A DNA stretch of 7,649 bases from an uncultured Eubacterium sp. (GTDB lineage: Bacteria; Bacillota; Clostridia; Lachnospirales; Lachnospiraceae): the NCBI GenBank assembly GCA_934358495.1, contig CAKRKO010000099.1:1-7649 (forward strand), read 5' to 3'. Positions 6,410-7,649 of this stretch are shown here, piece by piece. The notes under the pieces are model-generated. The model saw only the letters and a program-made list of their open reading frames with translations. It was not told where the DNA came from and ran no database searches. The first letter of the stretch is position 1. Every line of letters begins with the position of its first letter. The translations under genes and the position numbers were made by a program.

Positions 6410-7649
6410 TTAGTCTTCATCCTGAGACCATGCAAGTGCACAACGCACTGCGCGATGCCAGCCTTTCAGCAATTTCGCACGCTCTGTTTCCTCCATGGTG
6501 GGTTCAAACGTACGGCCAAGATTCCAGTTTTTGCGAATTTCATCCTTGCTGCTCCAATAGCCTACAGCCAATCCTGCCAGATACGCCGCACCAAGTGCTG
6601 TTGTCTCAATGCATTTCGGGCGCTCTGCACGGATTCCTGCGATATCTGCCTGGAATTTCATCAGCATATTATTCGCACTGGCTCCACCGTCCACTTTTAA
6701 ATGTGTCATTTTAACTCCCGCATCTTCTTCCATTGCGGCAATGACATCATAAGCCTGATAAGCGATGGACTCCAACGTTGCACGGATAAAATGCTCTTTT
6801 TTACATCCTCTGGTCACACCTACAATGGTGCCCCGTGCATAGGAATCCCAATATGGTGCACCCATTCCGGTAAAAGCAGGAACGACATAAACTCCCTTGC
6901 AATCCGGTACTTCATCTGCGTACTCTTCTGACTGGCGCGCACTTTTGATCATGCGCATCTCATCCCGCAGCCACTGGATCGCCGCACCTGCCACAAATAC
7001 GCTTCCTTCCAATGCATATTCCACCTCATCGCTGACACTCGCCGCCAATGTCGTCAACAATCCATTTTTTGATGTGATCGGTTCATTTCCAGTATTCATA
7101 AGAAGAAAACATCCGGTTCCGTATGTGATTTTTCCTTCCCCTTTTCCAAAACAACTCTGCCCAAACAAAGCTGCCTGCTGATCTCCGGCAGCTCCGCAGA
7201 CCGGAATTTCTCCGCCTGTCACGGACGGATCTGTATATCCATAGATATAACTGGATGGTTTTACTTCCGGAAGCATACTTTCCGGGATGTTGAATTTTTC
7301 CAGAATTTCCTGATCCCAGCAGCATTTGTGAATATCATAAAGCATTGTTCTGGATGCATTGGAATAATCCGTCACATGTACAGCACCTCCGGTCAGATTC
7401 CATATCAGCCATGTATCCACTGTTCCAAACAAAAGGTTCCCTTCCTCTGCCTGTTCCCGTGCTCCTTCGACATTGTTCAGAATCCACGCAATCTTGCTTG
7501 CTGAAAAATATGCATCTGCGATCAGTCCAGTCCGCTCACGGATCAGCTCATCAAATTTTTCCTCTTTCAGACGATCAATCTGTTCTGCCGTTCTGCGACA
7601 CGGCCAGACAATCGCATTGTATACCGGTACTCCGGTAAAACGATTCCAC
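6410..7649 (-). CDS. glpK: Glycerol kinase, C-terminal 412 residues (N-terminus outside the window)
   Basis: Glycerol kinase phosphorylates glycerol to sn-glycerol 3-phosphate with ATP in the cytoplasm. The frame is open from the right edge (first whole codon at 7648) and ends at a TAA at 6410. Fragment motifs, counted from the first whole codon, include YNAIVWPCRRTAE (10-22), TGLIADAYFSASK (40-52), LLFGTVDTWLIW (72-83), GDQQAALFGQ (155-164), YGTGCFLLMNTG (176-187), AFTGMGAPYWD (258-268) and VDGGASANN (319-327) of the ATPase fold of FGGY kinases. About 85 residues are missing compared with the usual 500. The apparent start at 7432 is an internal TTG in LLFGTVD, not a real start. The loop before GDQQAALFG (YTDPSVTGGEIP) lacks the histidine that HPr phosphorylates in enterococcal and Bacillus enzymes. 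No clear terminator follows the stop codon. Confidence 0.95.
   Translation of the reverse strand, partial: WNRFTGVPVYNAIVWPCRRTAEQIDRLKEEKFDELIRERTGLIADAYFSASKIAWILNNVEGAREQAEEGNLLFGTVDTWLIWNLTGGAVHVTDYSNASRTMLYDIHKCCWDQEILEKFNIPESMLPEVKPSSYIYGYTDPSVTGGEIPVCGAAGDQQAALFGQSCFGKGEGKITYGTGCFLLMNTGNEPITSKNGLLTTLAASVSDEVEYALEGSVFVAGAAIQWLRDEMRMIKSARQSEEYADEVPDCKGVYVVPAFTGMGAPYWDSYARGTIVGVTRGCKKEHFIRATLESIAYQAYDVIAAMEEDAGVKMTHLKVDGGASANNMLMKFQADIAGIRAERPKCIETTALGAAYLAGLAVGYWSSKDEIRKNWNLGRTFEPTMEETERAKLLKGWHRAVRCALAWSQDED

Noticed and set aside
7430..7432. Apparent glpK start at 7432
   Set aside because: The codon is an internal TTG; the frame continues through 72 further codons of clear glycerol kinase sequence to the window edge.

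Overview
The window looks like chromosomal DNA from a low-GC Gram-positive anaerobe of the Clostridia, most likely a Lachnospiraceae-type gut bacterium. The evidence is AT-rich intergenic DNA, strong AGGAGG-type ribosome binding sites, sigma-A-like promoters, and protein sequences typical of that group. This placement is inference; no marker gene is present to fix the genus.

Left edge (1-482): the first 11 codons of a minus-strand gene leave the window at base 1, preceded by a good ribosome binding site and promoter. An AT-rich spacer follows, containing a hairpin terminator (364-400) for the next operon.

Tartrate locus (483-4574): three minus-strand genes, transcribed in the order SLC13/DASS-type anion permease, ttdA-like and ttdB-like, form an operon. 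A LysR-type regulator is transcribed divergently from a 262-bp shared control region. TtdA and TtdB resemble the two subunits of the oxygen-sensitive [4Fe-4S] L(+)-tartrate dehydratase, which converts L-tartrate to oxaloacetate. The permease would bring in the dicarboxylate, the two enzyme subunits would dehydrate it, and the LysR protein would sense it or a product. The gene set matches the E. coli ttdR / ttdA-ttdB-ttdT locus, but the transporter comes first here. The back-to-back promoters have -35 boxes only 16 bp apart, and an imperfect dyad with LysR-box form lies in the lysR leader.

Middle (4575-6188): a long bidirectional terminator separates lysR from the convergent apt gene (adenine phosphoribosyltransferase). 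Upstream of apt on the same strand, 48 bp away, is a 276-residue NlpC/P60-like cell-wall hydrolase with a C-terminal peptidoglycan-binding domain and no signal peptide. The two probably share a transcript.

Right edge (6410-7649): the C-terminal ~412 residues of glycerol kinase (GlpK) on the minus strand; its N-terminus lies beyond the window.

I found no tRNA, rRNA, CRISPR array, insertion sequence or clear prophage module. The main point of interest is the complete tartrate-type catabolic locus with its regulatory region. I did not find a wholly new system here.
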